The translations under genes and the position numbers were made by a program. DNA of 64,000 bases from Candidatus Saccharibacteria bacterium CG_4_10_14_0_2_um_filter_52_9 (GTDB lineage Bacteria; Actinomycetota; Acidimicrobiia; Acidimicrobiales; RAAP-2). Of this stretch, positions 52,591-61,800 are shown piece by piece. The notes beneath the pieces were generated by a model that was given only the letters and a program-made list of their open reading frames with translations, was not told the DNA's origin and ran no database searches. The first letter of the stretch is position 1, and each line of letters opens with the position of its first letter. The stretch is from positions 42,986 through 106,985 of the forward strand of contig CAJCJA010000036.1 in assembly GCA_903970515.1 (NCBI GenBank), written 5' to 3'.

Positions 52591-55064
52591 GGGGTCGTTC
52601 CGAGATGCAATTCGAGCACGACCGTCAACCCGCAACCTGGCGTGTCGTCGAAGCGCAACTCACCACCCAGTAACTCCATGATTCCGGTCGCCACACTGAG
52701 ACCGAGACCAGCGCCCGAACGCTCGTCACTGAGATGTTGGAAGGACACCATCATCGCGCTTCGCTTCGCCTCGGGGATCCCCGGACCACGGTCGATGATG
52801 AGCAACTCCACCTTTTGACCCGTCACGCCGGCAGTGATCCGCACCGGCTGATCCGGGGGTCCGAAGCGACAGGCGTTACTCACGATGTTCGCGATGACTC
52901 GTTCGAGCAACTCGGGATCGGTGGCGATGAGCGGGAGGTCCTCAGGGATATCGATGGCGAACACCCTGCCTTGAGCGTCCGTCGATTCGAGAGCGCCAGC
53001 GACGACGTCATCGAGGGCCACGTTGTAAACGCGGGGGGTGATCAACTTCGCCTCGAGACGTCCCGCGTCGAGAAGGTTGGTGACGAGCCGAGTAAGGCGG
53101 TGTACCTCACGATCGGCGGCAACAAGGAAATTGTGCTGTTCAAATGGACTCCATCGCACGTCGTTCGCGAGCAGCGACGAGACGTTCGCTTCGATTGTCG
53201 CGAGTGGAGTGCGAAGATCGTGCGACACCGCGCGCAAGAGTGCCGAACGAAGTGCGTCGACTTGCGCGATCGCGTCGCGAGCCGCCGCTTCGTGCGCCAG
53301 GCGTTGGGACTCGAGCCCCGCGGCGACGCGCCCCGTGAACGCTGCGATCAATTGGCGATCTTGATGATCGAGCGCCGCTTCGGCCATCACCAGAATGTGA
53401 TCATCGTCAATTGCGAATCGAGCGTTCAACTGGGCGGGGTCCGCCTCTTCGCCACTCAACAACTCGGTCGCCCATTCATCGCCATTGCGCTCCAAGACCG
53501 CGACAGTGGGCACCGCAAACACCGCGCGCAATGAATCGAGCAACGGCACGAGGTCCTCGCGCGTCGTCGCAACGGTCGCCGCCGCCTTCGCCAATATCTC
53601 TGCCTCGGCCTTCGCCCGTTCCGCCTCGCGGGAGCGTTGAGCGAGGAGGTTCATGAGTACGCTCGCTCCACCAGCGAAGACGAGGAAGGCCACGATGGCG
53701 ACCGCGTCGTCGGGACGCGCGACTTGGAGAGTATGCAGCGGCGCGACGAAGTAGTAGTTCTCAAGTCCCGACGCAACGAGCGCGGCGATGAGACCGACCA
53801 ACACCCCACCGATACCCGCGAGACCGAGCACCGCGATGAGATACACCAGAAACACCGTCGAGAGCGACACGCTCGAGCGGATCTGACTTAGAACGAACGT
53901 GATGAGAGGAAGGACTACCGCTCCTACCACCAAGGTTTCGGCGCGACGCCGCGGTGAACGAGTCCCAGTCTTTCGGCGTTTCCACGCACGCCGCGGTCGC
54001 TCGCCGCCGGCGGCGATGATGTGCACGTCAAGATCGCGAGCTTGACGAAGTACCTTTTCGATTGTGCCCGTGCGCCGCAGAAATTGACGATCGCGACTCG
54101 AGCCCATAACGATCTGGGTCCCGCGCTCGGCTCGAGCGAAGGCAACGAGCGCAGTCGCGACGTCCTCGTCCACGATCTCTTGGAAGGTTCCTTCGAATTC
54201 CAGCGTCAACTCACGCGCGAGCGTCGTGTCAGCGTCACGGTTCTGCAAGGCGCCCGAATCAATGACGTGCACCGCGAATAGTTCGGCGCCGGTTCTCGAC
54301 GCCATGCGAGCTGCGCGGCGAAGCAACGCCTCGTCGCTGTCGCTGCCGGTCACCGCGACGATAAGGCGTTCCCTGGTCTCCCAACTCTCTTGGATATCGT
54401 GGTCGTCCAAGTACTTCTTCAGCGAATCCTCGACGCGGTCGGCGAGCCACAGGAGCGATAATTCTCGAAGGGCCGTGAGGTTCCCGGATCGAAAGAAGTT
54501 CGACAGCGACGCGTCGACCTTCTCTGCGGGGTAAATGTTGCCGTGCGCCATCCTTCGTCGCAGTGCTTCAGGCGTGATGTCCACCAGTTCGATCTGCTCC
54601 GCCCGACGAACGACCGCGTCGGGCACCGTCTCTCGCTGGACGATGCTGGTGATCTTCTCGACGACGTCGTTGACGGACTCCAAGTGTTGGATGTTGACGG
54701 TCGTAATCACGTCGATGCCGGCCTCGAGCAGCGTCTCAACGTCTTGCCAACGCTTCTCGTTCCTTGCCCCGGGTGCGTTTGTGTGCGCGAGTTCATCAAC
54801 GAGCGCCAATTGTGGTCGTCGAGCGAGTACGGCGTCGAGATCCATTTCCTCGATCTTCGTACCGCGATACTCATAGACCTTCCGAGGGATGACCTCCATG
54901 TCACGAATTTGTGCCGCGGTCAGGGGGCGATCATGCGTCTCGACCAGTCCAATGACGACGTCTGATCCGCGTTCACGGCGACGCCAACCTTCGTCCAACA
55001 TCTTGAAGGTCTTACCCACCCCCGGCGCGAGGCCGAGATAGACGCGAAGCACCCCTTTAGACAT
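52587..55064 (-). CDS. kdpD: Osmosensitive K+ channel sensor histidine kinase KdpD (full length)
   Basis: About 825 aa from the ATG at 55064. N-terminal KdpD domain with the Walker-type loop GLAPGVGKT, EYRGTKIEEMD and DELAHTNAPG; then a USP-like domain (IVAVTGSDSDEALLRRAARM); four TM helices of the DUF4118 region; a GAF-like segment; HisKA with AVSHDLRTPLATIEANVSSL; and a HATPase with ANIVSNACRFG and DRGPGIP. It senses K+ limitation/turgor and phosphorylates KdpE. It lies downstream of the DUF5666 gene, not directly after kdpC. Confidence 0.94.
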   Translation of the reverse strand: MSKGVLRVYLGLAPGVGKTFKMLDEGWRRRERGSDVVIGLVETHDRPLTAAQIRDMEVIPRKVYEYRGTKIEEMDLDAVLARRPQLALVDELAHTNAPGARNEKRWQDVETLLEAGIDVITTVNIQHLESVNDVVEKITSIVQRETVPDAVVRRAEQIELVDITPEALRRRMAHGNIYPAEKVDASLSNFFRSGNLTALRELSLLWLADRVEDSLKKYLDDHDIQESWETRERLIVAVTGSDSDEALLRRAARMASRTGAELFAVHVIDSGALQNRDADTTLARELTLEFEGTFQEIVDEDVATALVAFARAERGTQIVMGSSRDRQFLRRTGTIEKVLRQARDLDVHIIAAGGERPRRAWKRRKTGTRSPRRRAETLVVGAVVLPLITFVLSQIRSSVSLSTVFLVYLIAVLGLAGIGGVLVGLIAALVASGLENYYFVAPLHTLQVARPDDAVAIVAFLVFAGGASVLMNLLAQRSREAERAKAEAEILAKAAATVATTREDLVPLLDSLRAVFAVPTVAVLERNGDEWATELLSGEEADPAQLNARFAIDDDHILVMAEAALDHQDRQLIAAFTGRVAAGLESQRLAHEAAARDAIAQVDALRSALLRAVSHDLRTPLATIEANVSSLLANDVRWSPFEQHNFLVAADREVHRLTRLVTNLLDAGRLEAKLITPRVYNVALDDVVAGALESTDAQGRVFAIDIPEDLPLIATDPELLERVIANIVSNACRFGPPDQPVRITAGVTGQKVELLIIDRGPGIPEAKRSAMMVSFQHLSDERSGAGLGLSVATGIMELLGGELRFDDTPGCGLTVVLELHLGTTP

Positions 55065-55196
55065 GCACCAAGTATCGCCGAAAACAAGACGACACTTTTC
55101 GTTCATCGCCTCGCTCTAATACCTGAAGCCTTGAGTCGCGGTGTCCTCAACCACACCGAGACGACGACGCGTTCGCCGTCACGTTGAAGAGTTATC

Positions 55197-55247
55197 CCTT
55201 GCCGGTCACCTCCTGCGCCACCTCGTGCGCAGGAGCGACCGGCAAGG
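55197..55247 (-). terminator. Long hairpin downstream of the DUF5666 gene
   Basis: The 21-22-nt arms CCTTGCCGGTC... and ...GACCGGCAAGG pair almost perfectly with one bulge around a loop near CACCTCGT. It lies about 16 nt past the DUF5666 stop on its coding strand. It lacks a T-tract, so it may be a Rho-assisted terminator or RNA 3'-end stabiliser. It suggests that kdpD has its own promoter in the remaining 130 nt. Confidence 0.65.
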
Positions 55248-55262
55248 CTCCCCCTGAGCGAC

Positions 55263-56459
55263 TTAGCGTCGCCCTTTCGCCCCCGAGTGCCCGGACCCCG
55301 TTCCCGGTTGGTTCGAGTTCCCGTGACGAGAATTGTTCGACCCTTGATTCGATGGGTTCGACGTCGGAAAGTGATCGACGTCTATGTTCACGGTCAGCGC
55401 AGCAAGAGTCGCACCGTTCGCCTGCAGTGTGCCCTGCGCCTCAATATCGACGCCGACGGTCACGTCTGAGAACGACGCATCACTTCCACCTTGGCTGTAC
55501 GTCGTCGCAGCACTCACCACGACACTGCGAACGACATTCTGAGCGGTCGTCAGCGTGATCACGCCGTTCGCCACGCCCGTGACGACGCCTTCGACTTTCG
55601 AGAGCTGGATGTCAATGAAGTCGGCACGTGACGTGGACGTATTGGTGGCGCTGTTGGAAACGATCGTCGCGCGCAACATCACCTGATCCCCAACGACGAG
55701 TGCCGCCTGCGTCGTGTCAACGTCACCTTGCTTGAAGGTCGTCGACGACGTGATGGCGAATGACACCGAATGCCCGTCTCTGGTATTCAAGGTCAACGAG
55801 TCAACAGAGAGCGCCGCCACCGTGCCGTTCACGAATTCTGACCTCGTCGTGATTGGACTGCTGATATGGATCTGGCGAGCGTCGAGGGATGTTTTGTCCG
55901 CATCAACGGTCCCCGCGGCCTCAATCCTTGAACCCACCACAACGTCGGCCAACGTCGCGGCGTTGCCGTTCTCGTCGTACGCGGTCGTAGCATCGACGTC
56001 AATCGAGCGACTGAAACCTTCAGCGTCGACGATGGTGATCGTGCTGCCCGAAACGCTGGTCACGCGTCCCGAGAGCTCCACCAGGATGATGTCCACCGAA
56101 ACCGCCGTCGCGGACTGACTCGAACTCGTCTTTATGACGACACGTTCGCCGAGACTCAACGATGATTGGCTGACCGTCTCGTTGCCCTCGCGAAAGGTCG
56201 TACTGGCCGTGAGAGCGTACGTCGTCGACGTCCCCGCGGGACCTTCCACGAGGATCGAAGTGCTCGACAACGCGGTCACGATGCCCGAGCGCGTGGACCA
56301 CTCGTTGAAGGGATTACCTTGGGGAGAACCTCCGCCGTGCTGCGATCCCCCGTCATTGCCGCCAGCCGAAGCGACGCCTGCGACGCCGAGGCTCAATGTC
56401 CCTGCGAGTGCCGCCGAGAGTGTTGCTCTCGCTATTACGTTCGTCGTTCTCTTCGTCAT
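55263..56459 (-). CDS. Secreted DUF5666 repeat protein
   Basis: About 398-aa exported protein. A signal peptide is clear: basic MTKRTTNVIARA, a hydrophobic stretch and VAGVASAGG. The rest has about four repeats of a beta-rich DUF5666 unit, each with a segment like GxVTSVSGSTITI and later VGSRIEAxGT. The C-terminal 30 residues are Asn/Ser/Gly-rich and disordered. Strong GGGAGGAA before the ATG. It lies between kdpC and kdpD on the same strand; no function is established for the domain. Confidence 0.8.
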   Translation of the reverse strand: MTKRTTNVIARATLSAALAGTLSLGVAGVASAGGNDGGSQHGGGSPQGNPFNEWSTRSGIVTALSSTSILVEGPAGTSTTYALTASTTFREGNETVSQSSLSLGERVVIKTSSSQSATAVSVDIILVELSGRVTSVSGSTITIVDAEGFSRSIDVDATTAYDENGNAATLADVVVGSRIEAAGTVDADKTSLDARQIHISSPITTRSEFVNGTVAALSVDSLTLNTRDGHSVSFAITSSTTFKQGDVDTTQAALVVGDQVMLRATIVSNSATNTSTSRADFIDIQLSKVEGVVTGVANGVITLTTAQNVVRSVVVSAATTYSQGGSDASFSDVTVGVDIEAQGTLQANGATLAALTVNIDVDHFPTSNPSNQGSNNSRHGNSNQPGTGSGHSGAKGRR

Positions 56460-56823
56460 GGTGTTCCTCCCGCAGCGTTCATTCAAGATGTTCTCGAACG
56501 TCTCTATCTTCGCAACCTAGGTTGTGAAGGCTCTGTGTAATGACGGGTGATTGCCTTGGGATGGCCTTCGTGAACAATTGCACTTTTGCAATCGCGTGAC
56601 GATGCGAAAATTCGTTGACAGTCACGTGACAACTGGCTCACGCGCGAGGGCTTCACTGCGTCACGTGAGTATCATGTCTCATTCGATTCATCGCGAACGA
56701 ATCAGTCGCGCCAAAAGAGCATTGCGCGAGGAAGTCCGCGAAACTTGATCAGCGGGAGAGCTACTTCGTCGCGATCAAAATCGGCGCACGCGAGGAGGAA
56801 CGCATCGCACTACGCGTCACGAC
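56460..56823. promoter_or_regulatory. 364-nt gap between kdpC and the DUF5666 gene with palindromes
   Basis: No gene is supported here; a plus-strand frame (56551-56748) looks spurious. Several palindromes stand out: ATTGCA/TGCAAT (56577-56582 with 56587-56592), GTCACGTGAC (56621-56630), TCACGTGA (56661-56668) and GATTC/GAATC just after. The two TCACGTGA sites are 39 bp apart centre to centre. The stretch probably carries the DUF5666 promoter and an operator pair. Confidence 0.5.
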
Positions 56824-57420
56824 TCAGCTCAACTTCGCGAGCGCTTCGTTCAATTGAAGGACGTCGACGTAACTCGCTCCGAGGAAACCCCACTGTGCAG
56901 AGTGCGATTGACTCTTGATGAGAGTTCGCAGCACCTTTGGCGAGAGACCCGTAGCCTTGGACACCATCGGAATCTGGACGTAGGCGTCTTGAGGTGAGAT
57001 GTCCGGGTCGTACCCGCTGCCCGACGTAGTCACCAGGTCGGGAGTGGGATTCACCCCCATGGAGTGCCAAAATTTGACCAACTCCTTGGTGTCCGTCTCT
57101 AGTGTCTTCGAGCGAGGTCCGAGGTTGGTCGCACTTGATTCACCCGAGAAGCCATTGGCCTCCAACGGATTGTCGCCTCCCGATACGTCCTGCTTCGCGT
57201 TCGCCGCGTAAGGCCCAAAGTCATCGGGTCGTCCGTGGAAGAATTTCGGACTGGTCCAATTCTGACCAATCAACGTAGAGCCGTTCGCGGTGATCGAACC
57301 GTCGGCTTGATTCTTGAAGAACAACTGCGCGATGCCGGTGCCAGCGAACGCGTAGACGAATCCGAACAAGACGAGGCAAATGACTGCCATCACGAGGGAG
57401 CGTCGAAGATGTACGAGCAT
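56824..57420 (-). CDS. kdpC: Potassium-transporting ATPase subunit C
   Basis: 198-aa inner-membrane subunit with one N-terminal TM helix (SLVMAVICLVLFGFVYAFAG) and a periplasmic domain with LIGQNW, FHGRPD, SGGDNPLEANG-like and SGSGYDPDISPQDAYVQIPMV. It stabilises ATP binding by KdpB. It starts 12 nt after the kdpB stop. Confidence 0.96.
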   Translation of the reverse strand: MLVHLRRSLVMAVICLVLFGFVYAFAGTGIAQLFFKNQADGSITANGSTLIGQNWTSPKFFHGRPDDFGPYAANAKQDVSGGDNPLEANGFSGESSATNLGPRSKTLETDTKELVKFWHSMGVNPTPDLVTTSGSGYDPDISPQDAYVQIPMVSKATGLSPKVLRTLIKSQSHSAQWGFLGASYVDVLQLNEALAKLS

Positions 57421-57432
57421 GTCTATCTCTCT

Positions 57433-59493
57433 TTAGTAAGCGTGCAGCTGGACGAGGATGAGGTCGATGAGTTTGATGAAGGCGAAGGGGATGATGACCC
57501 CTCCCACTCCGTAGATCCACACGTTGCGGCGCAAAATGGCGGCCGAGTTCGCAGCGCGGAATCGCACGCCCCGCAGCGCCAGCGGGATCAGCGCGATGAT
57601 CACCAACGCGTTAAAGATCACCGCGGACAACACCGCACTCTGCGGACTATGCAGATGCATGATGTTGAGGGCTTTTAACTGGGGATACGACACGGCGAAC
57701 AGCGCGGGAATGATCGCGAAGTACTTGGCGATGTCGTTCGCGATCGAGAACGTCGTCAGGGACCCTCGCGTGATCAGCAACTGCTTGCCGATTTCGACGA
57801 TGTCGATCAACTTGGTCGGATTCGAGTCGAGGTCGACCATGTTGCCCGCCTCCTTCGCGGCCGTCGTTCCGGTGTTCATGGCGACCCCGACGTCCGCCTG
57901 GGCGAGCGCCGGCGCATCGTTGGTGCCGTCACCGGTCATCGCGACGAGCTTGCCGCCTTCTTGTTCCTTCTTGATGAGCGCCATCTTCGCTTCGGGTGTC
58001 GCTTCGGCGAGGAAGTCGTCGACGCCAGCTTCCTGAGCAATCGCGGCCGCCGTCAGTGGGTTATCACCGGTGATCATGACGGTGCGAATACCCATCTTTC
58101 GCATCTCGTCGAACTTGACCTTGATACCTTGCTTTACGACGTCCTTGAGTTCAATGACACCCAAGATCGTGCTGCCATCAGCGACGGTGAGCGGCGTCGA
58201 ACCCGCGCGCGAGATCTTCTCGACGATCTCATCGAGATCGGAGGGCACACTTCCACCCTGGTTGGTGACCCACGTCTTGACCGACTCTGAGGCACCCTTG
58301 CGAATGGAGCGCGTGCCCATGTCCAGGCCCGACATGCGCGTCGTCGCGGTGAAGGGCACGAAGACGTGGCTCGGATCGAGTTCACGCTCGCGAATGCCGA
58401 AGTTCTCCTTCGCGAGCACCACGACGGAACGACCTTCGGGCGTCTCATCGGCCAACGACGCGAGTTGTGCGACGTCGGCGACCTCTTGTTCGCTGTGACC
58501 TTGGACGGGGAAGAAATTCGCCGCCATGCGGTTGCCCAACGTAATAGTGCCCGTTTTGTCGAGCAGGAGCGTCTGGACGTCACCCGCGGCCTCGACCGCG
58601 CGTCCGCTCATCGCGAGCACATTGCGCTGCACGAGTCGGTCCATGCCGGCGATCCCAATCGCCGAGAGCAACGCACCGATGGTCGTGGGGATGAGGCATA
58701 CCAAGAGTGCGACCAACACCACGACCGAGACCGTCGCCCCACTGAATCCGGCGAACGGCTCGAGGGTGACGACGACCGGTATGAAGACAACCGTCAAGAC
58801 CGCGAGAAGGATCGTCAACGCAATCTCATTCGGGGTCTTTTGGCGATTGGCTCCTTCGACCAGCGAGATCATGCGGTCAATGAACGTGTGGCCGCGTTCA
58901 GCGGTGATGCGCACCACGATACGGTCCGACAGCACCTTGGTGCCTCCCGTGACCGCGGAACGGTCACCACCCGACTCGCGAATGACTGGCGCCGACTCGC
59001 CGGTGATCGCGGACTCGTCCACGGACGCGATACCTTCGATGATCTCGCCGTCAGAGGGGATCACGTCGTTGGCCTCGCACACGACGAGGTCGCCCTTTTG
59101 CAATAGCGCCGCCGCCACCAACTCTTCGGTGCCGTCGGCACGCAGCCTGCGCGCCTCGGTCTCCGAGCGCATTTTTCGCAGCGTGTCGGCTTGGGCCTTG
59201 CCGCGGCCTTCAGCCATCGCTTCGGCGAAGTTCGCGAATATCACCGTCAAGAACAGCCAGACGGTAATCGACCACGTGAACGTGCTCGGGTGCGCGAAGG
59301 ATTCGATGAGCGTGATGATTGATCCCACGAGCACGACGAACATGACGGGATTGCGCACTTGCCAGCGGGGGTCAAGCTTGCGAAACGAATCTTTCAGTGC
59401 CTGACCCAGAATCTCGCGGTCGAAGAGACCTCGCGATTGTGCGACACCGTGCGCGCTGGCGTCAGGGCTCGGAGGGGTAAGTACGGTTGACAT
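57433..59493 (-). CDS. kdpB: Potassium-transporting ATPase ATP-binding subunit B
   Basis: 686-aa P-type ATPase catalytic subunit. The phosphorylation motif is [11 protein letters not shown], preceded by the TGESAPV actuator loop; [18 protein letters not shown] [30 protein letters not shown] and [21 protein letters not shown] are intact. Seven TM helices are expected. Its ATG overlaps the kdpA stop by one base (TAATG). Confidence 0.98.
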   Translation of the reverse strand: MSTVLTPPSPDASAHGVAQSRGLFDREILGQALKDSFRKLDPRWQVRNPVMFVVLVGSIITLIESFAHPSTFTWSITVWLFLTVIFANFAEAMAEGRGKAQADTLRKMRSETEARRLRADGTEELVAAALLQKGDLVVCEANDVIPSDGEIIEGIASVDESAITGESAPVIRESGGDRSAVTGGTKVLSDRIVVRITAERGHTFIDRMISLVEGANRQKTPNEIALTILLAVLTVVFIPVVVTLEPFAGFSGATVSVVVLVALLVCLIPTTIGALLSAIGIAGMDRLVQRNVLAMSGRAVEAAGDVQTLLLDKTGTITLGNRMAANFFPVQGHSEQEVADVAQLASLADETPEGRSVVVLAKENFGIRERELDPSHVFVPFTATTRMSGLDMGTRSIRKGASESVKTWVTNQGGSVPSDLDEIVEKISRAGSTPLTVADGSTILGVIELKDVVKQGIKVKFDEMRKMGIRTVMITGDNPLTAAAIAQEAGVDDFLAEATPEAKMALIKKEQEGGKLVAMTGDGTNDAPALAQADVGVAMNTGTTAAKEAGNMVDLDSNPTKLIDIVEIGKQLLITRGSLTTFSIANDIAKYFAIIPALFAVSYPQLKALNIMHLHSPQSAVLSAVIFNALVIIALIPLALRGVRFRAANSAAILRRNVWIYGVGGVIIPFAFIKLIDLILVQLHAY

Positions 59494-61181
59494 TAGAAGA
59501 ACCTTCCGTGACTGAGTTGCTCAACAATGGGTCCGAGAGAAATGGCGGGAAAGAACGTCAAACCACCAATGATCAAGATCACGCCAATCGTGAGACCGAC
59601 GAACATCCCGTTATCTGTTCGGAACGTTCCCAGCGATTCGGGCACGACGTTCTTCTCGGCGAGTGCGCCACCAAGTGCGAGCACCGGGATCATGATGCCA
59701 AAGCGACCTAGAAGCATGTCGATAGCGCCGACGACGTTATAGAACGGCGTGTTACCCGTCAGGCCGCCGAACGCCGAACCGTTGTTGTTTCCCTGGGAAG
59801 TGAGGGCGTAGAGGATCTCCGAGAATCCGTGGGGCCCGTGATTCAGCGGCCCCGCTTTCCCGGCGGCGATGGAGACCGCAATACCCGTAAAAATCAGTAC
59901 CGCGATGGGCATCACCAGGGCCCCCAGCCCCGCGAGTTTGACCTCGCGAGCTTGAATCTTTTTTCCCAGATACTCAGGAGTTCTCCCGATCATGAGTCCA
60001 CCGATGAAGACCGCGATAATGGCGTAGATGAGCAACGTGTACAAACCGCTGCCGGTGCCGCCTGGAGTGACTTCACCAATCATCATGCCGGTCAAGAGTC
60101 CGAAGCCACCCATTGGCGTGAACGAGTCGTACGACGCGTCCGCCGAACCGGTCGATGTTTGCGTGGAGGCGACCCCGAAGAGTGCCGTCGACGTATCGCC
60201 GAATCGAACCTCCTTGCCTTCGGTGTTACCAACCGTCGAGTGAATGCCCGCCGCCGCGACCGCGGGGTTGTTCTGGTGTTCGGCGTAACTCGTGAAGCCG
60301 ACCCAGACTCCAAAGAGGATCACCATCACCGACAACAGCGCCAGGCCGTGTCGAACGCTGCCGACCATCTTGCCGAACGTGTAGGTGAGCGCGACAGGAA
60401 TCGACAGCAACAGATAGATGGAGAGGAAGTTCGTCAAACCGGTTGGATTCTCGAACGTCGTCGCAGAGTTCGCGTCGAGAAAACCACCACCGTTGGTGCC
60501 GAGCTGTTTGATCGCTTCCATGAAGCCAATCGGACCTCGGGGAATCGTCTGTCGCACACCGTTGAGGGCGTCGTTGACGCTCACTGTTCCCGCCAGTGTT
60601 TGGACCGCGCCTTGCGCCACAAAGATGATGCCGAACAAGAACGCGATAGGCAACAAGATGTAAAGCATGCATCGAGTGATGTCGACCCAGAAGTTCCCAA
60701 TCGTTGGTGAATTGCGGCGCGAGAAGCCGCGCACGACCACGATGGCAACCGCGATGCCCACGGCCGGCGTCACGAACTGCTGGACCGTGAGCGATCCGAT
60801 CTGGGAAAAATACGACATCGTCGTCTCGCCGCCGTAGTTCTGCCAGTTCGTGTTGGTCACAAACGACGACGCGGTATTAAAGCTGAGCCCCGAACCAACG
60901 CCGCCGAGGTGTTGAGGGTTAAGGGGCAACGAACCTTGGATGCGCAAGATGACGTAGGTGAAAACGAGTGACACCGCCGAAAAGACAATCATGGCGCCGG
61001 CGTAGCGCTTCCAGGTCTGTTCTTGTTCGGGACTCGTGTGCAACGCTCGATAGATGGGTCGCTCTACGAATCCCAGCCAGTGCACGCGTCCGTCGAACAC
61101 GGCTTCCATGTATGAGCCGAGGTAGCGCCACGTAACACCGAGCAGCACTACGAGGGCGACGAGAGTGAAGAAGAAACCCAT
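59493..61181 (-). CDS. kdpA: Potassium-transporting ATPase subunit A
   Basis: 562-aa potassium-binding channel-like subunit with about ten TM helices and four selectivity-filter-like loops, for example [13 protein letters not shown] and [21 protein letters not shown]. It forms the ion path of the Kdp pump. A GGAGAAG ribosome-binding site lies within the end of kdpF. Followed by kdpB with one-base overlap. Confidence 0.97.
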   Translation of the reverse strand: MGFFFTLVALVVLLGVTWRYLGSYMEAVFDGRVHWLGFVERPIYRALHTSPEQEQTWKRYAGAMIVFSAVSLVFTYVILRIQGSLPLNPQHLGGVGSGLSFNTASSFVTNTNWQNYGGETTMSYFSQIGSLTVQQFVTPAVGIAVAIVVVRGFSRRNSPTIGNFWVDITRCMLYILLPIAFLFGIIFVAQGAVQTLAGTVSVNDALNGVRQTIPRGPIGFMEAIKQLGTNGGGFLDANSATTFENPTGLTNFLSIYLLLSIPVALTYTFGKMVGSVRHGLALLSVMVILFGVWVGFTSYAEHQNNPAVAAAGIHSTVGNTEGKEVRFGDTSTALFGVASTQTSTGSADASYDSFTPMGGFGLLTGMMIGEVTPGGTGSGLYTLLIYAIIAVFIGGLMIGRTPEYLGKKIQAREVKLAGLGALVMPIAVLIFTGIAVSIAAGKAGPLNHGPHGFSEILYALTSQGNNNGSAFGGLTGNTPFYNVVGAIDMLLGRFGIMIPVLALGGALAEKNVVPESLGTFRTDNGMFVGLTIGVILIIGGLTFFPAISLGPIVEQLSHGRFF

Positions 61182-61271
61182 TTAAAACTTCTCCGGTTTG
61201 AACATGGCGTATCCCAAGTAGAGAAACATGACGACGGCAACCACTAGCAAAATGATCTGAGAAAAGCTCAT
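61182..61271 (-). CDS. kdpF: Potassium-transporting ATPase subunit F
   Basis: A 29-aa single-span peptide: MSFSQIILLVVAVVMFLYLG followed by YAMFKPEKF. The C-terminal PEKF is diagnostic of KdpF. It stabilises the KdpABC complex. Its ATG overlaps the stop of an upstream 27-aa ORF, and it ends 1 nt before the kdpA start. Confidence 0.93.
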   Translation of the reverse strand: MSFSQIILLVVAVVMFLYLGYAMFKPEKF

Positions 61272-61351
61272 ACGCGCTCCAGAATCCAAATGAGACCAAG
61301 GAAGAACGCGGTAAACGCCGCGAACCCCAGAATTGAATAGAAATCAGCCAT
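61268..61351 (-). CDS. 27-aa membrane micro-ORF ahead of kdpF
   Basis: ATG at 61351 encodes MADFYSILGFAAFTAFFLGL then IWILERV and a TGA that overlaps the kdpF ATG by 4 nt. It is a single hydrophobic helix with acidic N- and basic C-end. The overlap with kdpF suggests translational coupling. I know of similar unnamed short peptides ahead of kdpF in actinobacteria only vaguely. The ribosome-binding site is weak. Confidence 0.6.
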   Translation of the reverse strand: MADFYSILGFAAFTAFFLGLIWILERV

Positions 61352-61800
61352 GTGGTCATTCTGGAGCCCGAATTCTGCATTCGTTCTTTAAAGAACCTCG
61401 AAGTCCTTCATAATTTCTCAATGACGAATGCTTTAGCTCTTGATTGGCTATGCGTAGCGAGACAGTCGAATGTCGTCAGTAATGAGCCTCACCGTGCGAT
61501 CATCGCTTCATGAACAGAGTTCCCTTGTTCCATCCACGAGGCGACTTCAGCGACGAGTTCAACAGTAAAGACTGACCGAGAATGACACGATTGATCTCGC
61601 CCCATCGCGGACCATCGAGTCGACCGAGTTGAAACGCGACCGATCGTTTGCCAGTAGGTACAGAACGGAAGTACCCCTCGATATCCAAGAGGTTCGGTGC
61701 GCAATCCTCTCGCGGAATAGAAACGTCAACGTCTTGGACGCCCAACTGTCGGTTTCGTCGTAAAGTTCCCAACCGGCCAAATTGGTGCGAGAATACAGTA
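61352..61800. other. 449-nt divergent intergenic region between kdp operon and second sensor kinase
   Basis: No gene is supported: minus-strand frames here run on into the antisense of the kinase gene. The kdp-proximal 90 nt are AT-rich and hold the palindrome GTTCTTTAAAGAAC. This region should contain both the kdpF-side and kinase promoters. I looked for a c-di-AMP (ydaO-type) riboswitch and did not recognise one. Confidence 0.5.
61383..61396. promoter_or_regulatory. 14-bp perfect palindrome upstream of the kdp operon
   Basis: GTTCTTTAAAGAAC is exactly self-complementary and lies 32 nt upstream of the micro-ORF start, where an activator or repressor of kdp would be expected. KdpE sites in E. 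coli are AT-rich direct-type elements, so another regulator is equally possible. Confidence 0.45.

Noticed and set aside
56551..56748. 65-aa plus-strand frame between kdpC and DUF5666
   Set aside because: Spans several palindromes, has no ribosome-binding site and no recognisable fold.
61352..61800. Possible c-di-AMP riboswitch controlling kdp
   Set aside because: Such elements regulate kdp in some bacteria, but I could not recognise the conserved core here.
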